Assembly: GCF_000774145.1 (NCBI RefSeq)
Contig: NZ_KN322986.1
Location: forward strand, 124,001 to 188,000
Direction of reading: 5' to 3'
DNA: 64,000 nucleotides
From: Pseudomonas mediterranea CFBP 5447
Lineage (GTDB): Bacteria; Pseudomonadota; Gammaproteobacteria; Pseudomonadales; Pseudomonadaceae
Shown: one piece after another, positions 34,305 to 42,419 of the stretch
How the letters are laid out: every line of letters starts with the position of its first letter
How positions within the stretch are numbered: the stretch's first letter is position 1
Made by a program: the position numbers and the translations under genes
The notes under the pieces: model-generated
The model's input: only the letters and a program-made list of their open reading frames with translations
Database searches by the model: none
What the model was told of the DNA's origin: nothing

Positions 34305-34516
34305 CAGGAGGCGTTACTGGAGGAGCTGTCGCGCGAGGGTGACCAAACCATCGTGATTCAGCTTGAGGCCAGTGTGCCCAGTCCCGAACAGCGTCAGTTA
34401 GCCGAAAACGACACGCTCATAGCCATATAGGTCATCGCGACGATTTGCCCTTGCCGCCGCTTCGGGTGGCTACCAGAATCGGATCACGCCCCCATCCATG
34501 AACAAGGAAAAGCGTC

Positions 34517-34780
34517 ATGATGCACGCCGATTTGATCGACCAGGAAGACCTGCTGGGCCAGCTCAAGGCTCTCGGCCTCCAGATACCCAGCGGTTCTACC
34601 GCCGAGCAGGCCTGCGAGTGTGCGGTGCGCGGCCTGGACAAGGCCCGTGCCAATGAACTGCGCCGGATGGTCAAGGAGATGTACACCAGCAGCGCCACCA
34701 TCCTGCCGGCCGTGCGCCAGGCGATCGATAAGCAGCTGTTGCCGGCATTGGCGCAATACCAGCAGAACCACAGCGCCTGA
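34517..34780 (+). CDS. Small conserved hypothetical protein
   Basis: An 87-residue mainly helical cytoplasmic protein (LIDQEDLLGQLKALGLQIP ... RANELRRMVKEMYTSSATILPAVRQAIDKQLL). I do not recognise a domain. Its start ATGATG has AAGGAAAAG upstream, and base composition is like the surrounding genes, which supports a real gene. It stands alone between REP elements and converges on gbdR. Confidence 0.6.
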   Translation: MMHADLIDQEDLLGQLKALGLQIPSGSTAEQACECAVRGLDKARANELRRMVKEMYTSSATILPAVRQAIDKQLLPALAQYQQNHSA

Positions 34781-34788
34781 AAAAATCC

Positions 34789-34907
34789 ATCGCGAGCAAG
34801 CTTTGCTCTCACAGGTTTATCGACATGCCTGGACTACCCCAAGAAGTTGGACACAAATCCAACCCTTTGGGGCAGTCCGGGCCTGTGGGAGCAAAGCTTG
34901 CTCGCGA
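34789..34907. repeat. REP doublet, variant core
   Basis: ATCGCGAGCAAGCTTTGCTC at 34789 and TGTGGGAGCAAAGCTTGCTC ending at 34907 are inverted; the core differs from the main family (AAGCTTTGC for AGGCTCGC), as do the pairs at 2870 and 48757. It lies between the convergent ends of the 87-residue gene and gbdR. Confidence 0.8.
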
Positions 34908-34922
34908 CGAACGCGCCTCGGT

Positions 34923-36026
34923 CTAGAGCCTCACACTGGCAAACGTCGACTCGTTACGCGCCTGGCTCAACGCCGACAACGGGCCGGACAACGGCGACAG
35001 CACCAGCGCCTGCGGCAACGGCATCATTGCCACCTGTTGCGTGGTGTTGGAACCGACGCGCTCGTCCCGCGGCGGAATGCCGAAGTATTCGCGGTAGCAC
35101 TTGGAGAAGTGCGGCGTGGAAACGAAGCCGCACACCGATGCCACTTCGATGATCGACATCGGCGTCTGCTTGAGCAGTTGCCGTGCACGGATCAGTCGCA
35201 GCTTGAGGTAATAGCGCGACGGCGAGCAGTGCAGGTATTTCTGGAACAGCCGCTCCAGCTGACGCCGGGACACGGCGACATATACCGCCAGTTCGTCCAG
35301 GTCGATCGGCTCTTCGAGGTTGGCCTCCATCAGCGCGACGATTTCCTGCAACTTCGGCTGGTTGGTGCCGAGCATGTGCTTGAGCGGCACACGCTGGTGA
35401 TCCTGCTCGTTGCGGATGCGCTCATAGACAAACATTTCCGAGATGGCCGCCGACAGCTCGCGACCGTGATCGCGACTGATCAGGTGCAGCATCATGTCCA
35501 GCGGCGCGGTGCCGCCGGAGCTGGTGAAACGGTTACGGTCGAGGGTGAACAGGCGGGTGCTCATCGACACCCGCGGGAAAGCTTCCTGCATCGCCGCCAG
35601 GCATTCCCAGTGCACGCTGCAATCGAACCCATCGAGCAGACCGGCGCAGGCCAATGCCCAACTGCCGGTGCAGACCGCGCCAAGGCGGCGGGACTGGCGG
35701 GCCTGACCTTGCAGCCAGGACACGTGTTCACGGGTAACGGTGCGCTGGATGCCGATGCCACCACAGACGATGACGGTATCCAGGGCCGGTGCCTTGTGCA
35801 TGGACGCGTCCGGAGTGATCTGCAGACCGTCACTGGCCCAGACCTGCCCGCCATCCACGGTGAGGGTGGTCCAGCGATACAGCTCGCGACCGGATAGCTG
35901 GTTGGCCATGCGCAGGGGTTCCACTGCGGACGCCAGGGAAATCAGCGTGAAATTGTCCAGCAGCAAAAAGCCGATGGACTGAGGCGCACGGTTCTGGGGT
36001 TGGGCCCCGGAGTGGGTCGACGTCAT
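34923..36026 (-). CDS. gbdR: Glycine betaine/dimethylglycine-responsive activator
   Basis: A 367-residue AraC-type activator with an N-terminal DJ-1/PfpI-like ligand domain (SIGFLLLDNFTLISLASAVEPLRMAN; residues 16-190; the nucleophile-elbow equivalent is LGAVCTGSWALACAG) and a C-terminal double HTH (DLDELAVYVAVSRRQLERLFQKYL; SIIEVASVCGFVSTPHFSKCYREYFG). It is known to activate gbcA, gbcB, dgc, glyA1-sox, sdaB and cbcXWV in P. aeruginosa, genes all found in this window. The tail beyond residue 330 is low-complexity. A sigma-54 promoter lies about 100 bases upstream. Confidence 0.95.
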   Translation of the reverse strand: MTSTHSGAQPQNRAPQSIGFLLLDNFTLISLASAVEPLRMANQLSGRELYRWTTLTVDGGQVWASDGLQITPDASMHKAPALDTVIVCGGIGIQRTVTREHVSWLQGQARQSRRLGAVCTGSWALACAGLLDGFDCSVHWECLAAMQEAFPRVSMSTRLFTLDRNRFTSSGGTAPLDMMLHLISRDHGRELSAAISEMFVYERIRNEQDHQRVPLKHMLGTNQPKLQEIVALMEANLEEPIDLDELAVYVAVSRRQLERLFQKYLHCSPSRYYLKLRLIRARQLLKQTPMSIIEVASVCGFVSTPHFSKCYREYFGIPPRDERVGSNTTQQVAMMPLPQALVLSPLSGPLSALSQARNESTFASVRL

Positions 36027-36130
36027 CGCGGTATCTCCTCACACAAAGCGGGTGATGGCCTCAGGCGGAGGCTCTTTTTATTGGTGATTGCCCTCGGTCT
36101 CTACGCAGGAGACGGGCTTTGTTATTGATA

Positions 36131-36147
36131 GAGCAATTGCCGTGCCT
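36131..36147 (-). promoter_or_regulatory. Sigma-54 (-24/-12) promoter of gbdR
   Basis: On the minus strand AGGCACGGCAATTGCTC shows GG and GC 10 bases apart and fits TGGCAC-N5-TTGCW in all but the first base. It lies about 105 bases upstream of the gbdR start. In P. aeruginosa gbdR is transcribed from a sigma-54 promoter under NtrC/CbrB, IHF and BetI control, which agrees with this position. Confidence 0.75.
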
Positions 36148-36151
36148 AAAT

Positions 36152-36167
36152 TTGAATACGCATTCAA
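36152..36167. promoter_or_regulatory. BetI-like dyad upstream of gbdR
   Basis: TTGAATACGCATTCAA, 6-base arms TTGAAT/ATTCAA around ACGC, placed 5 bases upstream of the -24 element. The inner arms resemble the perfect palindrome in front of betI. BetI binding is inference. Confidence 0.4.
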
Positions 36168-36456
36168 TAAATCCTGAAAACGACATGCCGAGCCGTCTAT
36201 ATAAGGCGCATATCGCGTGTGGATTATCGGGGTCTTCAAAGGCTTCCGGCGCCTGTCCCAGCGGGCAGTGAGCAGTTCGGTAGCACTTGTGGTAACTGGG
36301 CTGCGCCGTTTTCGGCACAGTGTCACCGCAAGCGCGGGGGACGAACGGTCGAAGCTGCGCGACGACTGATCCGAGAACAGGGTCTTATCTGATTGCGACG
36401 CGCTAAAAGGTGGCGGGTTTGTGTGGTTGTGTTCGTTTCTTGAGCAGTTTCGACTA
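36168..36456. other. gbdR upstream region, no gene
   Basis: About 290 bases between the gbdR promoter and the next repeat. Enhancer sites (NtrC, CbrB) and an IHF site should lie here if gbdR control is conserved, but I could not recognise them. Short minus-strand frames (36061-36318) show no ribosome site or coding bias. Confidence 0.3.
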
Positions 36457-36590
36457 CCTGTGGCGAGGGAGCTTGCTCCCGTTCGGCCGCGAACCGGTCG
36501 CCAACCTACCTTGCGAGGTATATCTGATACACAACGACAACAGGTTTAGGGGGCTTCGCCCCCAGCGGGAGCAAGCTCCCTCGCCACAGG
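36457..36590. repeat. REP doublet of a third family (TGGCGAGGGAGCTTGCTCCC)
   Basis: CTGTGGCGAGGGAGCTTGCT at 36457 and its complement ending at 36590, with a nested GGGGGCTTCGCCCCC hairpin near 36550. Lies behind sdaB and may end that transcript. A related unit lies at 62251-62374. Confidence 0.8.
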
Positions 36591-36609
36591 GGCAGTTGCC
36601 AGTCTTCTA

Positions 36610-37986
36610 TCAGCACTCCACCGCACTGACCGCCAACCCGCCGCGCGACGTCTCTTTATACTTGTCGTGCATGTCGGCGCCGGTATCGCGCATGGTGCGG
36701 ATTACCCGGTCGAGGGAAATGAAATGCTGGCCGTCACCACGCAGCGCCATTTGCGCCGCATTGATGGCTTTTACCGCGGCAATCGCGTTGCGCTCGATGC
36801 AAGGCACCTGGACCAGGCCGCCCACCGGGTCGCAAGTCAGGCCGAGGTTATGTTCCAGGCCGATTTCCGCCGCGTTGCATAGTTGTTCCGGCGTGGCCCC
36901 CAGGATCTCCGCCAGGCCCGCCGCCGCCATGGCACAGGCCGAGCCCACTTCACCCTGGCAACCGACTTCGGCACCGGAAATCGAGGCGTTCTTCTTGCAC
37001 AGAATGCCCACCGCTGCCGCGCCGAGGAAATAATCCACCACGTTGGCGTCGGTAACGTCCTCGCTGAACTTCATGAAATAGTGCAGCACGGCTGGAATGA
37101 TCCCGGCCGCGCCATTGGTCGGCGCCGTCACCATGCGTCCGCCGGCGGCGTTTTCCTCGTTGACCGCCAAGGCGAAGAGGTTGACCCACTCCATCGCGCT
37201 CAGGGTCGAGCCGATGACATTCGGCTTGTTCAATTCCTGCAGGCTGCGGTGCAACTTGGCTGCACGGCGGCGCACGTTCAACCCGCCGGGCAGGATGCCT
37301 TCGTGCTTGAGGCCATGCTCGACACAATCCTGCATGGCCCGCCAGAGCTTCATCAGCCCACTGCGGATTTCTTCTTCCGAACGCCAGGCCTTTTCGTTGG
37401 CCATCATCAGTTCGGCCACGCGCAGGTTGTGGGTGCGGCACAGCGTGAGCAGTTCTTCGGCGCTGGAGAAGTCGTAAGGCAACTGAGTGGTGTCCAGGTC
37501 CGCTACGCCACTGGAAGCCTGGGCCTCGTCGACGACAAAGCCACCGCCGACCGAATAATAGGTGTCGCGGAACAACTCACCGCTGGCGCCTTCGGCCACC
37601 AGCGTCATGGCATTGGGATGGAACGGCAGGTTTTCGTCGATCAGGCGCATGTCCCGCGCCCATACGAAAGGTACCGGCAAGCGACCGTCCAGTTGCAGGG
37701 TCTCGGTTTCGCGCAACAGGGCGATGCGCGGCGCAATCTGCGACGGATCGATCGCATCCGGCCACTCGCCCATCAACCCCATGATGACCGCAGTATCGCT
37801 GCCGTGGCCGATGCCGGTGGCCGACAGCGAACCGTAGAGCTGCACCTCGACCCGCCGCACGTCGTTCAACAGCGCCTTTGCCCGTAACGCCTCGACAAAC
37901 AGCGCCGCGGCGCGCATCGGGCCGACCGTGTGAGAACTGGACGGGCCAATACCGATTTTGAACAGGTCGAACACACTGATTGCCAT
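36610..37986 (-). CDS. sdaB: L-serine ammonia-lyase (iron-sulfur type)
   Basis: A 458-residue single-chain L-serine dehydratase converting serine to pyruvate and ammonia. N-terminal beta domain (GIGPSSSHTVGPMRAAALF, residues 11-29) and C-terminal alpha domain with the [4Fe-4S] cysteines in EVGCQGEVGSACAMAAAG, LTCDPVGG and VPCIERNA. This is the last step of glycine betaine catabolism to central metabolism: the serine comes from GlyA. It is divergent from cbcX, with which it shares a 425-base region, and is a GbdR target in P. aeruginosa. Confidence 0.95.
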   Translation of the reverse strand: MAISVFDLFKIGIGPSSSHTVGPMRAAALFVEALRAKALLNDVRRVEVQLYGSLSATGIGHGSDTAVIMGLMGEWPDAIDPSQIAPRIALLRETETLQLDGRLPVPFVWARDMRLIDENLPFHPNAMTLVAEGASGELFRDTYYSVGGGFVVDEAQASSGVADLDTTQLPYDFSSAEELLTLCRTHNLRVAELMMANEKAWRSEEEIRSGLMKLWRAMQDCVEHGLKHEGILPGGLNVRRRAAKLHRSLQELNKPNVIGSTLSAMEWVNLFALAVNEENAAGGRMVTAPTNGAAGIIPAVLHYFMKFSEDVTDANVVDYFLGAAAVGILCKKNASISGAEVGCQGEVGSACAMAAAGLAEILGATPEQLCNAAEIGLEHNLGLTCDPVGGLVQVPCIERNAIAAVKAINAAQMALRGDGQHFISLDRVIRTMRDTGADMHDKYKETSRGGLAVSAVEC

Positions 37987-38219
37987 TGCCTAGAACCTCC
38001 AGAACGGGCATATCCGGGCGCAGGAGCGCCCGGTGACGGAGCTGCTACGCTCAACGCCGGATGGCCGCATCATCCGGTTTTTGCCGCAGGGGTCGACGTC
38101 TGACACCGACGCAATTATGCCCACCAACGTCGCCGGCCCCATGACAGGGTTCTACGCCGTTTTTTTGCGTGTCAGAGACCTGCCAGAGGCGGAAAAAATC
38201 TGTAAACGACGTCACCGAC

Positions 38220-38261
38220 ACTGGATGCGACCCTCCCTGTACTGGATACGACTCACCCTGT
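38220..38261. promoter_or_regulatory. 21-bp direct repeats upstream of cbcX (candidate GbdR site)
   Basis: Two adjoining 21-base units, 38220-38240 and 38241-38261, are identical at 18 of 21 positions; each begins ACTGGAT and ends CCCTGT. Tandem half-sites two helical turns apart suit an AraC-type dimer. They lie about 150 bases before cbcX and 235 bases before sdaB, both GbdR targets in P. aeruginosa. The rest of the 37987-38411 gap shows nothing I can assign. Confidence 0.6.
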
Positions 38262-38411
38262 AGGCGACAGATTTGCGCTGGTACATGATCGGTTACGGCT
38301 CGTTTTCAAGGCCGCGTGTCGAGACAGTGTTCACGCGCCCCAACCGCAACATCCAATACAAAGCGCGGTTGTCCGACCGGACACCGCCGATAAAACACCA
38401 GGAGTCCACTC

Positions 38412-39359
38412 ATGAAAGGTTCCAAGAGGTTGTTGTTGGCCGCCATGCTGAGTCTTCCCATGCTGGCCAACGCTGCAGAACCCGCACAGTGCAGCACTGT
38501 TAACTTCTCCGACGTCGGCTGGACCGACATCACCGTGACGACCGCCACCACCAGCGTCATTCTCGAAGCCCTGGGCTACAAGACCAAGACCACCATGATT
38601 TCCGTGCCGGTGACCTACAAGTCCCTGGCCGACGGCAAGAACATGGACGTGTTCCTCGGCAACTGGATGCCGACCATGGAAAACGACATCAAGGCCTACC
38701 GCGACGCCGGCACCGTGGACACCGTGCGCACCAACCTCAAGGGCGCCAAGTACACCCTGGCCGTGCCCAAGGCCCTTTACGACAAGGGCCTGCACGACTT
38801 CGCCGACATTGCCAAGTTCAAGAAGGAACTCGACGGCAAGATCTACGGCATCGAACCGGGCAACGACGGCAACCGCCTGATCCAGAGCATGATCGACAAG
38901 AACGCCTTCGGCCTGAAAGACGCCGGCTTCAAGGTCGTCGAGTCGAGCGAAGCGGGCATGCTGTCCCAGGTCGACCGTGCTTCCAAGCGCGGTACCGACG
39001 TAGTGTTCCTCGGCTGGGCACCGCATCCGATGAACACCCGTTTCAACATTGAATACCTGACCGGCGGCGACGAGTTCTTCGGTCCGGACTTCGGCGCCGC
39101 CACCGTGGCGACCAACACCCGCAAGGGTTACACCCAGGAATGCAGCAACGTTGGCCAGCTGTTGAAGAACCTCGAGTTCACGGTCGACATGGAAAGCAAA
39201 CTGATGGGCAACGTCCTGGACGACAAGATGAAGCCCGAAGCTGCCGCCAAGGCATGGCTGCAGAAAAACCCACAGGTACTCGATACCTGGCTCGCTGGCG
39301 TGACCACCATTGACGGTAAACCTGGCCTGGAAGCCGTGAAAGCCAAGCTCGCACAGTAA
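38412..39359 (+). CDS. cbcX: Periplasmic choline-binding protein
   Basis: A 315-residue OpuAC-type binding protein with a signal peptide (cleavage after ANA, before AEPAQC). The same quaternary-amine motifs as CaiX are seen (VNFSDVGWTDITVTTA, VFLGNWMPTMEN, VVFLGWAPHPMNTRFNIEYL). It delivers choline to CbcWV. It is well set up for translation (CAGGAG before the ATG) and followed by a strong hairpin. Confidence 0.94.
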   Translation: MKGSKRLLLAAMLSLPMLANAAEPAQCSTVNFSDVGWTDITVTTATTSVILEALGYKTKTTMISVPVTYKSLADGKNMDVFLGNWMPTMENDIKAYRDAGTVDTVRTNLKGAKYTLAVPKALYDKGLHDFADIAKFKKELDGKIYGIEPGNDGNRLIQSMIDKNAFGLKDAGFKVVESSEAGMLSQVDRASKRGTDVVFLGWAPHPMNTRFNIEYLTGGDEFFGPDFGAATVATNTRKGYTQECSNVGQLLKNLEFTVDMESKLMGNVLDDKMKPEAAAKAWLQKNPQVLDTWLAGVTTIDGKPGLEAVKAKLAQ

Positions 39360-39367
39360 TAGTTATG

Positions 39368-39389
39368 CCGGGCGGGTCCACCCGCCCGG
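39368..39389 (+). terminator. GC-rich hairpin behind cbcX
   Basis: CCGGGCGGGT and ACCCGCCCGG pair perfectly around CC, 9 bases after the cbcX stop. No long T-run, so it probably attenuates or protects the binding-protein mRNA upstream of cbcW rather than ending all transcripts. Confidence 0.65.
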
Positions 39390-39423
39390 GCTGTTTATCC
39401 CTTGCATGCGGACGTTCACTACC

Positions 39424-40269
39424 ATGCTGATTGATCAGAAAATACCCTTGGGCCAGTACATTGCGAGCTTCGTCGAATGGTTGACGCAACATGGCGCCAG
39501 CACCTTTGACGCCATCGCACTGCTCCTGGAAACGATGATTCACGGCGTGACATTTGCGCTGACCTGGTTCAACCCCCTGGCCTTGATTGGCCTGATTGCC
39601 CTGCTGGCGCATTTCATCCAGCGCAAATGGGGCCTCACCGTATTCGTCATTGCCTCGTTCCTGCTGATCCTCAACCTGGGTTACTGGCAGGAAACCATGG
39701 AAACCCTGGCCCAGGTGATGTTCGCTACCCTGGTCTGCGTTGTGATCGGAGTGCCGCTGGGCATTGTTGCCGCGCACAAGCCGATGTTCTACACCATGAT
39801 GCGTCCGGTACTCGACCTGATGCAGACCGTACCGACCTTCGTCTACCTCATTCCTACCCTGACCCTCTTCGGTCTGGGTGTGGTCCCGGGTCTGATCTCC
39901 ACGGTGGTGTTCGCGATTGCCGCGCCCATCCGCCTGACCTACCTGGGCATCTGCGACGTTCCGGAAGAACTGATGGACGCCGGCAAGGCCTTTGGCTGCT
40001 CCCGTCGCCAGCTCCTGTCGCGCATCGAACTGCCCCATGCGATGCCAAGCATCGCGGCCGGTGTCACCCAGTGCATCATGCTGTCGTTGTCGATGGTGGT
40101 GATCGCCGCACTGGTAGGTGCCGACGGCCTGGGCAAACCCGTGGTCAACGCACTGAACACCGCCGATATCGCCCTGGGCTTCGAAGCCGGCCTGGCGATC
40201 GTACTGCTGGCGATCATGCTCGACCGTATCTGCAAACAACCCGACGCCAAAGTAGGGGGTGACGCATGA
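39424..40269 (+). CDS. cbcW: Choline/betaine/carnitine ABC transporter permease
   Basis: A 281-residue inner-membrane permease with about six segments (near residues 40-60, 66-85, 93-110, 130-150, 215-240, 250-270) and the cytoplasmic EAA loop VPEELMDAGKAFGCSRRQLLSRIELPHA that docks on CbcV. I chose the ATG at 39424 (MLIDQKIPLGQYI), where OpuAB-type homology begins; an in-frame ATG six codons earlier is possible. It overlaps cbcV by four bases (ATGA). Confidence 0.93.
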   Translation: MLIDQKIPLGQYIASFVEWLTQHGASTFDAIALLLETMIHGVTFALTWFNPLALIGLIALLAHFIQRKWGLTVFVIASFLLILNLGYWQETMETLAQVMFATLVCVVIGVPLGIVAAHKPMFYTMMRPVLDLMQTVPTFVYLIPTLTLFGLGVVPGLISTVVFAIAAPIRLTYLGICDVPEELMDAGKAFGCSRRQLLSRIELPHAMPSIAAGVTQCIMLSLSMVVIAALVGADGLGKPVVNALNTADIALGFEAGLAIVLLAIMLDRICKQPDAKVGGDA

Positions 40270-41444
40270 GCATAATCCGCTTCGACCAGGTCGATGTGAT
40301 CTTCGCCAAGGATCCACGCGAAGCCCTCAAACTGCTCGACCAAGGCCTGACCCGCAACGAGATCCTGAAGAAGACCGGGCAAATCGTCGGCGTGGAAAAG
40401 GCCAGCCTGGACATCGAGAAAGGCGAAATCTGCGTTTTGATGGGCCTCTCCGGTTCCGGCAAATCCAGCCTGCTGCGCTGCATCAACGGCCTGAACACCG
40501 TGAGCCGTGGCAAGTTGTTCGTCGAGCATGAAGGCCGGCAGATCGACATTGCCTCCTGCAGCCCCGCCGAACTGAAGATGATGCGCACCAAGCGTATCGC
40601 CATGGTATTCCAGAAGTTCGCCCTGATGCCTTGGCTGACGGTGCGCGAGAACATCAGCTTCGGCCTGGAAATGCAGGGCCGTCCGGAAAAGGAACGGCGC
40701 AAGCTGGTGGATGAGAAACTCGAGCTGGTGGGCCTGGCCCAATGGCGCAACAAGAAGCCCGACGAATTGTCCGGCGGTATGCAACAACGGGTCGGCCTGG
40801 CCCGCGCCCTGGCGATGGATGCCGACATCCTGTTGATGGACGAACCGTTCTCGGCCCTCGACCCGCTGATCCGCCAAGGCCTGCAGGACGAACTGCTGGA
40901 ACTGCAACGCAAGTTGAGCAAGACCATCGTGTTCGTCAGCCATGACCTCGACGAAGCCCTGAAGCTGGGCAGCCGCATCGCGATCATGAAAGACGGCCGG
41001 ATCATCCAGTACAGCAAGCCGGAAGAAATCGTATTGAACCCGGCGGACGACTATGTGCGCACTTTCGTCGCCCATACCAACCCGCTCAACGTCCTGTGTG
41101 GCCGCAGCCTGATGCGCACCCTGGACAACTGCAAGCGCATCAACGGTTCGGTGTGCCTGGATCCGGGCGGCGACTCCTGGCTCGACCTGGCCGAAGGCAA
41201 CACCATCAAAGGTGCACGCCAGAACGGCGCGGCACTGGACCTGCAGAACTGGGTCCAGGGGCAGCCCGTCGAAGGCCTGGGCCGTCGCCCGACGCTGGTG
41301 GACTCCAACATCGGCATGCGCGACGCGCTGCAGATCCGCTACCAGACCGGTAACAAGCTGGTGCTCCACGACAACCAGAAAGTGGTCGGGATCCTCGGCG
41401 ACAGCGAGCTGTACCACGCGCTGCTGGGCAAGAACCTGGGCTAA
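40266..41444 (+). CDS. cbcV: Choline/betaine/carnitine ABC transporter ATPase
   Basis: A 392-residue ATPase with Walker A GLSGSGKSSLL, Q-loop MVFQKFALMP, signature LSGGMQQRVGLARAL, Walker B ILLMDEPFSALD and H-loop VFVSHDLDEALKLG. The ~120-residue C-terminal part after residue 280 is a CBS-type regulatory region as in OpuAA/ProV. Start and stop of cbcW/cbcV overlap (ATGA), so the two are coupled. Powers uptake of choline, glycine betaine and carnitine with CbcX and CaiX. Confidence 0.95.
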   Translation: MSIIRFDQVDVIFAKDPREALKLLDQGLTRNEILKKTGQIVGVEKASLDIEKGEICVLMGLSGSGKSSLLRCINGLNTVSRGKLFVEHEGRQIDIASCSPAELKMMRTKRIAMVFQKFALMPWLTVRENISFGLEMQGRPEKERRKLVDEKLELVGLAQWRNKKPDELSGGMQQRVGLARALAMDADILLMDEPFSALDPLIRQGLQDELLELQRKLSKTIVFVSHDLDEALKLGSRIAIMKDGRIIQYSKPEEIVLNPADDYVRTFVAHTNPLNVLCGRSLMRTLDNCKRINGSVCLDPGGDSWLDLAEGNTIKGARQNGAALDLQNWVQGQPVEGLGRRPTLVDSNIGMRDALQIRYQTGNKLVLHDNQKVVGILGDSELYHALLGKNLG

Positions 41445-41454
41445 ACCTCAACCC

Positions 41455-41573
41455 TGTGGGGGAGAGCCCTGGGGGGCCGAGCTTGCTCGCGATGGAGTCG
41501 ACACGGTTCATCTGCAAACCGCGTCATCGTTCATCGCGAGCAAGCTCGGCTCCTCCGGGGCTCGCTCCCACAG
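41455..41573. repeat. Composite REP doublet
   Basis: TGTGGGGGAGAGCCCTGGGG then GGCCGAGCTTGCTCGCGAT, and the inverted unit ATCGCGAGCAAGCTCGGCTC ... CTCGCTCCCACAGG ending near 41573. Each arm carries about a dozen extra bases (GCCCTGGGGGGC; GGCTCCTCCGGGG) compared with the main family. It fills the gap where betT1 stands in P. aeruginosa. Confidence 0.7.
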
Positions 41574-41628
41574 GGTTTTGCATTCCTGGAAAGCGATCTC
41601 TGAGCCCTGACGTACGTCCGATTTTTTA

Positions 41629-41648
41629 TTGATTGAACGTTCAATCAA
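41629..41648. promoter_or_regulatory. BetI operator
   Basis: TTGATTGAACGTTCAATCAA is a perfect 20-base palindrome 73 bases upstream of betI, inside an AT-rich promoter. TetR-type repressors bind such sites, and BetI autoregulates the bet genes in relatives. Confidence 0.8.
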
Positions 41649-41720
41649 AACAAAATAGACTGCTCATCAGCTCCATCGGGCAACTCTCTGCCCGCTGGAT
41701 GATCGAGGAGAGAGACCCCA

Positions 41721-42341
41721 ATGCCCAAGGTCGGTATGCAACCCATCCGCCGCCAGCAATTGATCGAAGCCACGTTGCAGGCCGTCGATCAGGTCGGTAT
41801 GGGGGACGCCAGCATTGCGCTGATCGCCCGTTTGGCCGGGGTGTCCAACGGCATCATCAGTCACTATTTCCAGGACAAGAATGGCCTGATCGCGGCTACG
41901 GCCCAGTACCTGATGACGGTGCTGAGCGAGAACGTCACCGCACGCCGGCTGGCACTGGAGGACAAAAGCCCGCGGGCACACCTGAAGGTAATCATCGAGG
42001 GCAACTTCGACGCCAGCCAGGTCAATGGCCCGGCAATGAAAACCTGGCTGGCCTTCTGGGCCACCAGCATGCATCACCCGTCATTGCACAGGTTGCAGCG
42101 GATCAACGATCACCGTCTGTATTCCAACCTGTGTTGCCAGTTCCGTCGCGCCCTGCCCCTTGATGAGGCACGCAGCGCGGCACGGGGCCTGGCCGCGCTG
42201 ATTGACGGCTTGTGGCTGCGCGGGGCGCTGTCGGGAGACGCGTTCGACACCGCCCAGGCACACCGGATCGCTTACGAATACATGGATTTCCAACTGGGCA
42301 AGGCAGGGGCGCCAGAGCAGACAGAACCGCTCGACTCCTGA
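41721..42341 (+). CDS. betI: Choline-responsive TetR-type repressor
   Basis: A 206-residue TetR-family repressor of the choline oxidation genes. The N-terminal HTH is ASIALIARLAGVSNGIISHYFQDKNGLIAAT (residues 34-64); the C-terminal part (MKTWLAFWATSMHHPSLHRLQRINDHRLYSNL) is the choline-binding dimer domain typical of BetI. First gene of betIB, with the palindromic operator upstream. The start ATG at 41721 has a GAGGAG stretch before it. Confidence 0.95.
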   Translation: MPKVGMQPIRRQQLIEATLQAVDQVGMGDASIALIARLAGVSNGIISHYFQDKNGLIAATAQYLMTVLSENVTARRLALEDKSPRAHLKVIIEGNFDASQVNGPAMKTWLAFWATSMHHPSLHRLQRINDHRLYSNLCCQFRRALPLDEARSAARGLAALIDGLWLRGALSGDAFDTAQAHRIAYEYMDFQLGKAGAPEQTEPLDS

Positions 42342-42419
42342 ACCGCCGCCGAACCGCGTAGTCAGCTTTAGAAGACGCGCACGGGGGCAGCCAACCACTT
42401 ATGCACTTGCGAGGACTTT

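Noticed and set aside
36061..36318. A small minus-strand gene upstream of gbdR
   Set aside because: It overlaps the sigma-54 promoter, lacks a ribosome site and has no coding bias.
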